Numbered from the stretch's first letter, positions 34,977 to 42,646 are shown. The stretch is 47,401 nucleotides of DNA from Flavobacteriaceae bacterium (GCA_015494075.1 WGBX01000124.1:1-47401), one strand, 5' to 3'. Notes: generated by a model not told the origin, from the sequence alone. A program made the numbers and translations.

Positions 34977-36319
34977 TAGTCTTCCACTTTAAAAATAATA
35001 GGCAAAGTATAGGTTGCCGCTACGGGCTTTTCTATTTGGGTGCCGGGTTTCATCTGTGGCAACATGGCTATAACACGTTTGGCTTCTTTTTCAAGACTTC
35101 TATATTTTGAACGGGCTTTAATTTTTCCGACTTTGCCGTCTTTGCCAATAGTAAACATGGTGAGAATTTTAACTCTTTCGCCTTTCAATCCTAAAGTTTT
35201 AGCCACTTCCGTATTGAAGTGACGCATTACGAATTTTTGTATTTTATGACTCATGCAATCTTTAAGTTCTTGTCCGGTTTTACTTTCGCAACCCGGGTAA
35301 ACCGGCGGATTTTTCATAAATTGAAAAGCCACCTCTACATCATCATCATTCGTAATATCTTCATCATCAACAACTTTTACTTGAATCTTTTTACCGTTTT
35401 TTAAGTGAACAACCGTATCGTGATCGATTTGTTCAATACCGGATTCAGTTTTCTTGTTTGAAGTTTTCGAATTACAAGCATTAACGACTAAAATCAATCC
35501 GGATAAGATTAAAGCAAAACTTAAATATTTCAGAACAGTTTGTTTTATGGTGGTATTCTTTTTTTGTATCATGATACGGGTTTTTAAGAGTGATGGGTTA
35601 TAAAATTGATTGATAAATGAAACTTGCCGGCTAGCGAAATGTTCTTGAAGAAGCCGTTGAAAATAGTCGGCAAAATTATGTTGTTTTAAAACTTGCTTGT
35701 CAGCAATGAATTCGTGAATAGCACTAAGGCGTTTTTGATAGAACCAAATAAAGAGATTAAACCAAAACAGGATTTTCAGGATTTCAAAGACTAGTAAATC
35801 CAACCAATGTTTCTCACGATAATGCACTAATTCATGTTGTAAAATCGGCAAATTTTGATTTTGATATAAATCTTTATCTATAAAAATATAATTGACAAAG
35901 GTAAAGGCTTCACGATGTTGCTGCAACAAAACAATTTTTATACCATGCTGATAATCAATGATTTCATTTGTTTTGGTCAAGCGAAATATTTGGTAAAGTT
36001 TGTAAACGAACCAATAGCTCATAACCAAAACACCGGCAACATATACATATAACAACAAATTGCCGTGACCGGATGTAATTTGCCCGCTCAGTTGAGTTTG
36101 AACCGACTGACTACCGATAATAACAGGTTTGAGGGTTTCGGTAAAAACCGGTTTTTCAAACCAATGGATTTTGACTAATGGCAAGAAAAATGACAACAGG
36201 CCGGTTGCCAACAAATACCACCGGTTCCAATTAAAAAGACTTTCGCGGCGTAAAAACCGGTCGTAAAACAAGATAAAAACCGCTTGTATCAATACGAGTT
36301 GTAAAACATAAAATAACAT
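34976..36319 (-). CDS. BlaR1-like M56 metallopeptidase with TonB-type C-terminal domain
   Basis: 447 residues. Membrane helices lie at about 1-20, 35-55, 90-115 and near 270-290 (LSFALILSGLILVVNAC). The zinc protease motif HELVHYREKHW is near residue 167, with a downstream Glu in the AIHEFIADKQVL stretch, as in BlaR1/MecR1. The C-terminal 115 residues resemble a TonB C-terminal domain (VYPGCESKTGQELKDCMSHKI ... MFTIGKDGKVGKIKARS), replacing the penicillin-binding sensor of classical BlaR1. So the signal sensed is probably not a beta-lactam, or not directly. It overlaps the BlaI-like gene by one base. It presumably cleaves that repressor on signal. Confidence 0.9.
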   Translation of the reverse strand: MLFYVLQLVLIQAVFILFYDRFLRRESLFNWNRWYLLATGLLSFFLPLVKIHWFEKPVFTETLKPVIIGSQSVQTQLSGQITSGHGNLLLYVYVAGVLVMSYWFVYKLYQIFRLTKTNEIIDYQHGIKIVLLQQHREAFTFVNYIFIDKDLYQNQNLPILQHELVHYREKHWLDLLVFEILKILFWFNLFIWFYQKRLSAIHEFIADKQVLKQHNFADYFQRLLQEHFASRQVSFINQFYNPSLLKTRIMIQKKNTTIKQTVLKYLSFALILSGLILVVNACNSKTSNKKTESGIEQIDHDTVVHLKNGKKIQVKVVDDEDITNDDDVEVAFQFMKNPPVYPGCESKTGQELKDCMSHKIQKFVMRHFNTEVAKTLGLKGERVKILTMFTIGKDGKVGKIKARSKYRSLEKEAKRVIAMLPQMKPGTQIEKPVAATYTLPIIFKVED

Positions 36320-36678
36320 TAGTTGTCTTTTTTGAGTTCTTTTAAAATTTCTTCTAATTCGTTGATATCTATGTCTTCATTTTTGGCAAAAAACGAGACA
36401 AGATTTTTAAACGATCCGTCAAAATAATTGTTAATCATTTTGCGCATACTAAACTTGGTGTAATCTTCCTTTTTGACAAGCGGAAAATACACAAATCCCC
36501 GCCCTACTTGTTCGTGTCCGACAAATCCTTTGCTTTCCAAAATGCGGATAATCGTGGAAACCGTGGTAATTGCCGGTTTGGGTTCAGGTAAAAGATTTAA
36601 TACTTCTTTGACACTCGCTTTGTCGAGCTGCCAAAGGATTTGAATGATTTGTTCTTCGGCTTTGGTTAGGTTTTTCAT
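36319..36678 (-). CDS. BlaI/MecI/CopY-type transcriptional repressor
   Basis: 119-residue winged-helix repressor (LTKAEEQIIQILWQLDKASVKEVLNLLPEPKPAITTVSTIIRILESKGFVGHEQVGRGFVYFPLV). The TTVSTIIRIL recognition helix and the length match BlaI/MecI. The C-terminal part (YFDGSFKNLVSFFAKNEDIDINELEEILKEL) is the dimerisation domain. The stop overlaps the start of the BlaR1-like gene, so they are translationally coupled. Candidate dyad operators are found about 260 bases upstream, overlapping a -7 box, which would allow autoregulation. Confidence 0.94.
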   Translation of the reverse strand: MKNLTKAEEQIIQILWQLDKASVKEVLNLLPEPKPAITTVSTIIRILESKGFVGHEQVGRGFVYFPLVKKEDYTKFSMRKMINNYFDGSFKNLVSFFAKNEDIDINELEEILKELKKDN

Positions 36679-36934
36679 TTTTTGGTTATTTGATAATATT
36701 GGTTATTTGCTTATTTGATGACCTGCGCTTCGGTGACTTCGGTATACTGTTCGCTATGCTCTCAGCACTCAGTCACCTTTGTGTCGGGACACTCAGCGAC
36801 CGGCTTCGGTACATCATCGGGATACTCACTCATCTTTGATACTACTACGTTAGGTCATTGAGTGATCCCTATTTTTAATCGAGGTATATCGAAGTGACCG
36901 GTGTATATAACACACTTTCTACTAAACAATAACG
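36679..36934. other. Gene-free leader with GC-richer repeated-looking tract
   Basis: About 255 bases between the BlaI-like start and its candidate promoter. Bases 36679-36718 repeat TTGGTTATTTG-like phrases, which are also present at 33485-33530. Bases 36720-36900 are clearly richer in G and C than the surroundings and contain degenerate phrases such as CACTCAGTCACC and GACACTCAGCGACC. On the other strand these resemble the CGCTGAGxGTxxxCGA phrases that often sit in Bacteroidota intergenic regions. No ORF is supported. Confidence 0.5.
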
Positions 36935-36976
36935 CAAAGTTAAACTAAATATTTCGTTTAAACTAATTTTTTAGTT
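36935..36976 (-). promoter_or_regulatory. Candidate promoter and two BlaI-type operators
   Basis: On the minus strand a -7 box TAACTTTG (36935-36942) is preceded by two dyads: AAACTAAAT/ATTTCGTTT (36942-36959, one mismatch) and AACTAA-TTTT-TTAGTT (36961-36976, perfect). Their centres are 18 bases apart. Bound repressor would cover the promoter. Assignment to the BlaI-like protein is inference from position and dyad form. Confidence 0.55.
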
Positions 36977-37068
36977 ATTTTTATTTAAAACTTTTTTGAT
37001 ATTTTTATAAAACATCGACTCTTTGTTAAAAAAATGTATATAAATTATTGTCTATTAATTACATGCAA

Positions 37069-37101
37069 AGACCTACTAGGTTTTGAAAACCTAGTAGGTC
37101 T
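37069..37101. repeat. AGACCT...AGGTCT palindromic repeat, copy 4
   Basis: A perfect 33-base inverted repeat with arms AGACCTACTAGGTTTT and AAAACCTAGTAGGTCT around one G, 25 bases after the end of the 87-residue gene. It could serve as its terminator. Confidence 0.88.
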
Positions 37102-37126
37102 CATAAAAAATTTAATCATCGTTAAA

Positions 37127-37390
37127 TCAATCTTTAAAAGGTCGATAAGAACTTCGGTCGCCATTGAGGATTTTTAAAGTAACTACACAATGTTCTTGAT
37201 TTTGAAACGTGTCGTCGAAATGATTGGTAAGCCAAGCCATAACTTCAGTAAAATCGCCGTAAATCTGTGTGCTTAAAGGGGTTTCTATTAACTCAAATTT
37301 GCTTTTACGCAATTGCCGGATCAAATCTTTGATCGGTTGGTCAAAATCTTGATGTAATGGATAAATACTTAAATCAAATGAAGCTTTCAT
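37127..37390 (-). CDS. YkoF/MTH1187-like thiamine-binding family protein
   Basis: 87 residues with the small ferredoxin-like fold pattern of the DUF77/thiamine-binding family: FDLSIYPLHQDFDQPIKDLIRQL, then ETPLSTQIYGDFTEVMAWL, where the ST.I.G element is the family mark. It is cytoplasmic. Some relatives bind thiamine or its pyrimidine part, but a biochemical role is not settled. It has its own -7 box and is followed by a palindromic repeat. No thiamine genes are adjacent; thiL is 20 kb away. Confidence 0.75.
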   Translation of the reverse strand: MKASFDLSIYPLHQDFDQPIKDLIRQLRKSKFELIETPLSTQIYGDFTEVMAWLTNHFDDTFQNQEHCVVTLKILNGDRSSYRPFKD

Positions 37391-37405
37391 AAGGGTAATT
37401 TTTTA

Positions 37406-37413
37406 CAAATTTA
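37406..37413 (-). promoter_or_regulatory. -7 box for the thiamine-binding-like gene
   Basis: The minus strand reads TAAATTTG, matching TAnnTTTG, 15 bases before the start at 37390. The rest of the 216-base divergent gap holds no gene. Confidence 0.45.
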
Positions 37414-37596
37414 CGTTAAATACAGGTCGTTTGTCAAGAAAATTGTAAATCTCTATCCTATTATCCACCACAACACATAAATATGTGTTAAAATTAAAAT
37501 TTATTATTTTTATTTATTTTATCATTTAGTTGGCCAACATAAATGACTTAACTGAAAATTAATTTATAAAACTTAAATCAACGAAAAAAATAGTTA

Positions 37597-37604
37597 TATT
37601 TTTG
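37597..37604 (+). promoter_or_regulatory. -7 box upstream of the small peptide and GLPGLI genes
   Basis: TATTTTTG matches TAnnTTTG. It lies within the open frame of the small peptide ORF, so either the peptide start is lost or the box is fortuitous. Confidence 0.4.
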
Positions 37605-37606
37605 CA

Positions 37607-37816
37607 TTGTTATTATTTTCTTTTAATAGCTTTGCAAAGTCAGATGTTATTTCTGATATAGAATTTTGTAATGATAATATGTATGCTCCTATGCAATACT
37701 CATATTTGACTTCTTGTGGTGTAACTGCTGTAAGTTATTCTTACGAACAAGTAAGTCTGGAAGCTTATCTAGCTTGGGGAAAAGAAAAGGAAGAATGGTA
37801 TTGTGAAGAATTATAA
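37607..37816 (+). CDS. Small cysteine-containing secreted peptide ORF (start uncertain)
   Basis: 69 residues from a TTG codon. The frame is open back to 37577 without an ATG, and the upstream residues (YIFALLLFSFNSFAKS) extend a signal-peptide core ending at FA or FAKS. This suggests that the original start codon has been lost or that a non-ATG start is used. The mature part (about 50 residues) is acidic with three cysteines (EFCNDN, SCGVTA, WYCEEL). It lies 97 bases before the GLPGLI gene. I recognise no family. It may be a small substrate or partner of the GLPGLI/TonB-receptor pair, or a remnant. Confidence 0.45.
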   Translation: MLLFSFNSFAKSDVISDIEFCNDNMYAPMQYSYLTSCGVTAVSYSYEQVSLEAYLAWGKEKEEWYCEEL

Positions 37817-37912
37817 GAACTGTTATTTGGTAATTACTTGAACAAAAAGAGTAGCACTACTCAAATTATATTAATCTTAAAATTTTTAACTAATAAATAC
37901 GTTAAAAGTATT

Positions 37913-38770
37913 ATGAAATCTAAGTATAAATTTTTACTATATCTGCTTATTTGGGGGCTTTCACAAACAATAATTGCCCAAAACATTAAAGTAGAATACC
38001 AAGTTAAAGCTAAACAAAGTTTGAACAGTTCGGCATTTGAAGAACCTTTTTTATTATTTATTGATACAAACCATTATAAAAGTTTGTTTATTTCTAAAAA
38101 TAAACTGATACATTCAAAAATTTTTTCCAAATATTATAACAAACTCAAAGCCAAGGATCCCTATAACATTAGTATGTCAGCTTCTGACCCTGCCGTTGTT
38201 GAAGCAAACAAGTATAAAAATAAATATAAAGTTATTGTTGAAAAATCCTTTTCTACTCATCATTTTAAATTACAGCAAGATGCCTTCATGAGCAAGCTGC
38301 AATACGATGCGGACTTGCCAAAACTTAACTGGAAAATTACCGGAAAGCAAAAGCAATTACTGGGTTATACAGTCAATCAGGCAAAATCGCATTACAAAGG
38401 CAGGGATTATACTGCATGGTATGCACCGGCTATAGCTGTAAGTGACGGCCCCCTCAAATTTTGGGGACTGCCCGGCTTAATTTTAGAAATCTATGATAGT
38501 AAAGACGATTACCATTTTATTGCAACAGGTATAGAGTTTCCGGAGACAATTGAGTTGCCAAAAAAATATTTTGCTAAAAATTCAACATTTTTTTCAGTTA
38601 TTCAAACTACAGAACAAAATTTTCAAAAAGATTTTGACAAAACTTTTAGTCCCGACAATGTATTAGGAACTGCCGCTTATATTGGGAAGAATACTGAAGA
38701 AATGAAAGCTGCAAGAGTGCAAAAAATAAAAAGTAAGTATAACAATCCGATTGAATTAACAGATGATTAA
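37913..38770 (+). CDS. GLPGLI family secreted protein
   Basis: About 285 residues starting at the ATG at 37913, which gives a proper signal peptide (KYKFLLYLLIWGLSQTIIAQ). The track start at 37838 is a TTG with no signal character. The name-giving motif is seen in LKFWGLPGLILEIYD, in the C-terminal half, and the preceding TAWYAPAIAVSDGP is also typical. GLPGLI (TIGR01200) proteins are a Bacteroidota family of unknown function, frequently encoded beside TonB-dependent receptors. Here the stop overlaps such a receptor gene by 8 bases, showing a tight operon. Confidence 0.9.
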   Translation: MKSKYKFLLYLLIWGLSQTIIAQNIKVEYQVKAKQSLNSSAFEEPFLLFIDTNHYKSLFISKNKLIHSKIFSKYYNKLKAKDPYNISMSASDPAVVEANKYKNKYKVIVEKSFSTHHFKLQQDAFMSKLQYDADLPKLNWKITGKQKQLLGYTVNQAKSHYKGRDYTAWYAPAIAVSDGPLKFWGLPGLILEIYDSKDDYHFIATGIEFPETIELPKKYFAKNSTFFSVIQTTEQNFQKDFDKTFSPDNVLGTAAYIGKNTEEMKAARVQKIKSKYNNPIELTDD

Positions 38771-39497
38771 AAACCTGTTTGGAGCTTTACTATTATTACT
38801 AAATTTAACGGTTCACGGGCAAACCGAAATAAAGGGAATTGTCAAAAATCAAAATGGTGAAACTTTAATCGGAGCAAATATCTTGGTAATGCAACCTAAA
38901 ACACACCGGATACTAACCTATGCTATAACCGATAAACAGGGTTTTTACACTCTTACACTTAAACATACTACGGATAGTCTTTTGGTCAATGCTTCATTTT
39001 TAGGGTATCAACCCCAAAAAATTCGTGTTGCCAATCGTTCTCAAAAACTGGATTTTACATTACAAGAATCTCATCAAAAACTTAAAGAAGTTGTCATTAA
39101 AACTCAACCGGTAAAACAACTTGGCGACACCATTAATTACCGTGTATCTGCTTTAAAACAAGCAGAAGACAAAGTATTGATAGACGTTATTAAACGCATT
39201 CCGGGTGTAGATGTCATGACCAACGGCAAGATTTTGTATCAAGGAAAACCTATTAACAAGTTTTATATTGAGAATATGGATATGCTTGAAGGGCGTTACA
39301 ATCTGGCAAGTAACAATCTGCCGGTTGATCAAATCGCATCGGTGCAGGTTTATGAAAATCATCAGCCCATAAAACTCTTGGATAGTTTGGTGTATTCCGA
39401 AAATGCCGCTCTAAATATTCGATTAAAAAAGAATTTTTCGTATGCCCTACCTTACAGCTGCCGGTTATTAGCCGGTTATTTAGCATTCAATTTATGA
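38763..39497 (+). pseudogene. TonB-dependent receptor truncated after the plug region
   Basis: The intact part has a signal peptide (MIKNLFGALLLLLNLTVHGQ), a carboxypeptidase-like regulatory beta-sandwich (residues about 21-105, IKGIVKNQNGETLIGANI), and part of a plug domain (VLIDVIKRIPGVDVMTNGKILYQGKPINKFYIEN ... ALNIRLKK). After residue 224 the sequence changes to unrelated FSYALPYSC and stops at 244. The complete protein should be about 800-900 residues with a beta barrel, so it cannot form a pore. The next 300 bases contain a threonine aldolase remnant, which points to a deletion or recombination. The gene may still be translated. Confidence 0.8.
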
Positions 39498-39531
39498 GTT
39501 TATTTGAAAAGCAACTTTTTTTAGTCTAACA

Positions 39532-39807
39532 AAACATGCTAATCAGATGGCTTTAAAATTAGCCAATGGTCTTACATAAGCCCAATATACTTTGGCATTT
39601 CCCCTTTTAAGCAACCAAATTTTTGCCATATTACCAAATAAACTTGTTGAGCAACTACAAAAGCAATTTATATTTCATATATGGCAAAAATCCGGTGAAA
39701 ATCAATCCGTTGTACGCTTAGTAACTTCTTGGACGACTTCCGAAACAGCGATTCAAAAATTTATAAAAAGCATAAACTCTTATAGATCAGGATTAAAAGA
39801 AAATTAA
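39532..39807 (+). pseudogene. 3' remnant of L-threonine aldolase
   Basis: KHANQMALKLANGLT, then an in-frame TAA, then SNQIFAILPNKLVEQLQKQFIFHIWQ and VVRLVTSWTTSETAIQKFI match the C-terminal end of low-specificity threonine aldolase (family pattern HAN..A..LA..L, vRfvtSwdT). Only about 90 of roughly 340 residues remain, and the stop interrupts them. It lies directly between the broken TonB receptor and pdxA. Confidence 0.75.
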
Positions 39808-39815
39808 TATCTTTG
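39808..39815 (+). promoter_or_regulatory. -7 box for pdxA
   Basis: TATCTTTG, an exact TAnnTTTG match, begins next to the end of the threonine aldolase remnant and lies 24 bases before the pdxA ATG at 39840. Confidence 0.6.
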
Positions 39816-39839
39816 CTATAAAGCTTGAAAGAAACTCAA

Positions 39840-40895
39840 ATGAAAAATAAAATAAATAAAATAAAAGTCGGTATAAGCGTAGGAGATTTAAATGGAATTG
39901 GTGCCGAAGTAATTTTAAAAACTTTTCAAAACAATTTGATGTTTGATTTTTGCACACCAATTGTTTTCGCCTCAACAAAAGCTCTTTCTTTTCAAAAAAA
40001 AATTTTAAATCTAAAAATTGATCTGCATGGCATAACGAATGTAAACCAAGCATTTCCTAACAAATTAAACGTTTTAAACCTTTGGAAAGAACCTGTGCCA
40101 ATGGTGCCAGGTAAGCCTACAAAAATAATTGGACAATATGCCGTTGACTCCTTTGTTAAGGCGGTACAAGCACTTAAACAAGGTGATATTGACGTATTGG
40201 TTACAGCACCTTTTAACAAAGAAACTATTCAAAGTGATGCTTTTGATTTTCCGGGCCATACCGACTATTTAGCACAAGAATTAGCTGGAAAACCTTTGAT
40301 GTTTATGGTGAGTGAAGATTTAAAAATAGGACTAGTTACAGATCACCTTCCCATTAATGAAGTTGCTAAGCATATTAATGAAGAAAAAATCATTGAAAAA
40401 ATTCAAACAATGTCCAAAAGTCTAGTACAAGACTTTGGCATAGACAAACCAAGAATAGCTGTTTTAGGATTAAATCCGCATGCTGGTGACGGCGGCATTA
40501 TCGGTAATGAGGAAAATCAAATTATTCAACCGGCTATTGAAGCTTTACAAAGTGAAAATCATTTGGTTTTTGGTCCTTATGCAGCCGATGGTTTTTTTGC
40601 AGGCAACAATTACAAAAAATTTGATGCTGTACTGGCTATGTATCATGACCAAGGATTAATTCCGTTTAAAACCATAAGTTTTGGTAAAGGTGTAAATTAT
40701 ACTGCGGGTTTAAATAAAATTAGAACTTCACCGGACCATGGTACTGCCTATGAAATTGCAGGAAAAAATTTGGCCGATCCGGGATCATTTAGAGAAGCTG
40801 TTTTCACCGCTATTGATATTTATAAAAAACGCCGTGAATGGAACGCTTTAAATAAAAATCCATTAGAAATACAGCAGGAAAAGAGCAAGAACTAA
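39840..40895 (+). CDS. pdxA: 4-hydroxythreonine-4-phosphate dehydrogenase
   Basis: NAD-dependent enzyme of pyridoxal phosphate synthesis that oxidises 4-phosphohydroxy-threonine before condensation by PdxJ. The start at 39840 (MKNKINKIKVGISVGDLNGIG) is an ATG; the longer track start is TTG and lies too near the predicted transcription start. Metal-binding histidines are visible in FPGHTDYLA, GLNPHAGDGG and MYHDQGLIPFK, with SPDHGTAYEIAGK near the end. About 351 residues is slightly longer than in E. coli. It appears monocistronic, since the next gene is convergent 108 bases away. Confidence 0.96.
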   Translation: MKNKINKIKVGISVGDLNGIGAEVILKTFQNNLMFDFCTPIVFASTKALSFQKKILNLKIDLHGITNVNQAFPNKLNVLNLWKEPVPMVPGKPTKIIGQYAVDSFVKAVQALKQGDIDVLVTAPFNKETIQSDAFDFPGHTDYLAQELAGKPLMFMVSEDLKIGLVTDHLPINEVAKHINEEKIIEKIQTMSKSLVQDFGIDKPRIAVLGLNPHAGDGGIIGNEENQIIQPAIEALQSENHLVFGPYAADGFFAGNNYKKFDAVLAMYHDQGLIPFKTISFGKGVNYTAGLNKIRTSPDHGTAYEIAGKNLADPGSFREAVFTAIDIYKKRREWNALNKNPLEIQQEKSKN

Positions 40896-41003
40896 CTTTG
40901 ATATTATATGCTCTCTATGATATTAGACTAGAGTGATACAAAAAACAGTATCAAAATTAAGCTCATTAAAAATACTTTAATATCAAATTATGATAAGACA
41001 AGA

Positions 41004-41765
41004 TTAATTTTCTTTATTTTTAAATTTATTTAAAAACGCTTTAGCAAAGTCTTGTAATACCAATCGAGCAGAAATTTGCGCCTTTTCTGCTAATAAGGTT
41101 GACCAGTGTTCTGTGCCGTCCCATAATTCTTTTTTTAGAAGTGCCGTTGCCAATGGATCATATTCAGATAGTTTTGCAGCTAAAGTTTCTACCGCATCTC
41201 CAAGTTCGGTTTGTGACGGCCATATTTTGGCATATAATGATTTCTCTCTGGCCCAAAAAGCCGTATGCCAGCTAGTTGCATTTATAGATAATTCTGAAAA
41301 CGCCGCCACTCCTATTTTTCTTTTAATTACAGGCGCTATAACATAAGGGCCTAGTCCTATTGATAGTTCTGAAAGCTTAATAGCAGCTTTATCAGTAGCC
41401 ATAGCATAATCTGCCGCAGCTATAAGCCCCACACCACCGCCTACCGCTTTTCCTTGCACTTTTACAATGACAAACTGTGGAACTTGACGCATGATATTTA
41501 TAACATTGGCAAATCCCATGAAAAATTGCACAGCCGTTTCATGATCTTTTAAAGCCAATAATTCATCAAACGATGCACCGGCACAAAAAGTACGCCCTTC
41601 ACTTTGTAAAATTATGGTTCTGACTGACTTATCTTGAGATGCACTCTGAAAAGTTGAAACCAACTGTTCTAGCAAATAGCTCGGTAACGCATTACTAGAT
41701 GGATGATAAAAAGTTATTGTGGCAATATGATTATTAATTGCTAAATTTACGTAACCTTGTGTCAT
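41004..41765 (-). CDS. Enoyl-CoA hydratase/isomerase family protein
   Basis: Crotonase-fold enzyme acting on an acyl-CoA thioester. The oxyanion-hole elements are RTFCAGASFDEL (residues about 57-68) and GKAVGGGVGLIAAADYAMA (about 107-125). Glutamates in KLSELSIGLGP and FSELSIN could be the two acid/base residues of hydratases. At 253 residues it is usual. It is the last gene of a four-gene minus-strand run, 17 bases after yicC. The substrate cannot be assigned, since no other fatty-acid or phenylacetate genes are near. Confidence 0.87.
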   Translation of the reverse strand: MTQGYVNLAINNHIATITFYHPSSNALPSYLLEQLVSTFQSASQDKSVRTIILQSEGRTFCAGASFDELLALKDHETAVQFFMGFANVINIMRQVPQFVIVKVQGKAVGGGVGLIAAADYAMATDKAAIKLSELSIGLGPYVIAPVIKRKIGVAAFSELSINATSWHTAFWAREKSLYAKIWPSQTELGDAVETLAAKLSEYDPLATALLKKELWDGTEHWSTLLAEKAQISARLVLQDFAKAFLNKFKNKEN

Positions 41766-41782
41766 GTTGATGGTGTTTTTAA

Positions 41783-42646
41783 TTATAGAACATTCAATAC
41801 TTGTTCCTTTATTTTTTCTAATGCATCTTTCATTTTAACCACTTCTCTTTGGATACGGCTGTCATTGGCTTTTGAGCCTATTGTATTAATTTCGCGACCT
41901 ATTTCTTGTGTTATAAAACCCAATTTTTTACCTTTTAAAATATTGTTGTCAGCTAGCTCTTGGAGAAAATAATCTAAATGATTGGTTAACCGTACCTTTT
42001 CTTCATTAATATCTAATTTTTCTAAATAATAGATTAACTCTTGTTCAAACCTATTGGTGTCTACTTCTATTTTTAACTGTTCTAAGGCATCATTAAGGCG
42101 GTTCTTCATTCTAGTCAATCGATTTTTGTCTAATTGAGAAATTTCTTTTAAACCGTCATGAATGGTGTTTAACTGTTTCTTTAAGTCTAATTCCAAAGAC
42201 TGACCTTCATCAAAACGATATTGCATTAATCTGTCAACAGCAGTATCTAATATTTCTAAGATTTGTTGCCATTCAGCCTCATCTATATTTTCTTTTTCTG
42301 TTTGTAAAACATCTGGCAATCTTAAAGTGGCTACTAAAAGTTGGGTGTCATCGGCAGCTGGTTGAAGTTCTTTTAATTGTTTTAAATAAGCCAGCAAAAC
42401 AGGTGTGTTAATTTTATTTTTGGGTTGTTCTATAACATCCTCCACAGTCAAATTAAAATCTACTTTTCCCCTTTTTAATTTATGAGATAATAACTTTCTA
42501 ATCTCCATTTCTTTTTCTCGATAAGCCGCTGGGATTCTTGTTTTTAAATCGAGGTTTTTACTATTTAAAGCCCGTAGCTCAATACTAATATTTTTATTCC
42601 GGAAGTTATGTTCGGCTTTGCCGTAGCCCGTCATGGATAGAATCAT
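41783..42646 (-). CDS. yicC: YicC family endoribonuclease
   Basis: 287-residue member of the YicC/YloC family, shown in other bacteria to be a metal-dependent endoribonuclease. The N-terminus MILSMTGYGKAEHNF is the family signature. The C-terminus carries the DUF1732-like part with YYLEKLDINEEKVRLTNHLDYF and KKLGFITQEIGREINTIGSKANDS. It is cytoplasmic. Its first 41 bases overlap the 3' end of the EamA transporter gene in another frame; both readings look real because the YicC start is highly conserved. Confidence 0.93.
   Translation of the reverse strand: MILSMTGYGKAEHNFRNKNISIELRALNSKNLDLKTRIPAAYREKEMEIRKLLSHKLKRGKVDFNLTVEDVIEQPKNKINTPVLLAYLKQLKELQPAADDTQLLVATLRLPDVLQTEKENIDEAEWQQILEILDTAVDRLMQYRFDEGQSLELDLKKQLNTIHDGLKEISQLDKNRLTRMKNRLNDALEQLKIEVDTNRFEQELIYYLEKLDINEEKVRLTNHLDYFLQELADNNILKGKKLGFITQEIGREINTIGSKANDSRIQREVVKMKDALEKIKEQVLNVL

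Noticed and set aside
37838-37912. Longer N-terminus of the GLPGLI protein
   Set aside because: Starts at TTG and would bury the signal peptide.
40896-41003. Terminator after pdxA (GATAC...GTATC)
   Set aside because: The stem is only five base pairs without a T run, so it is not reported as a feature.
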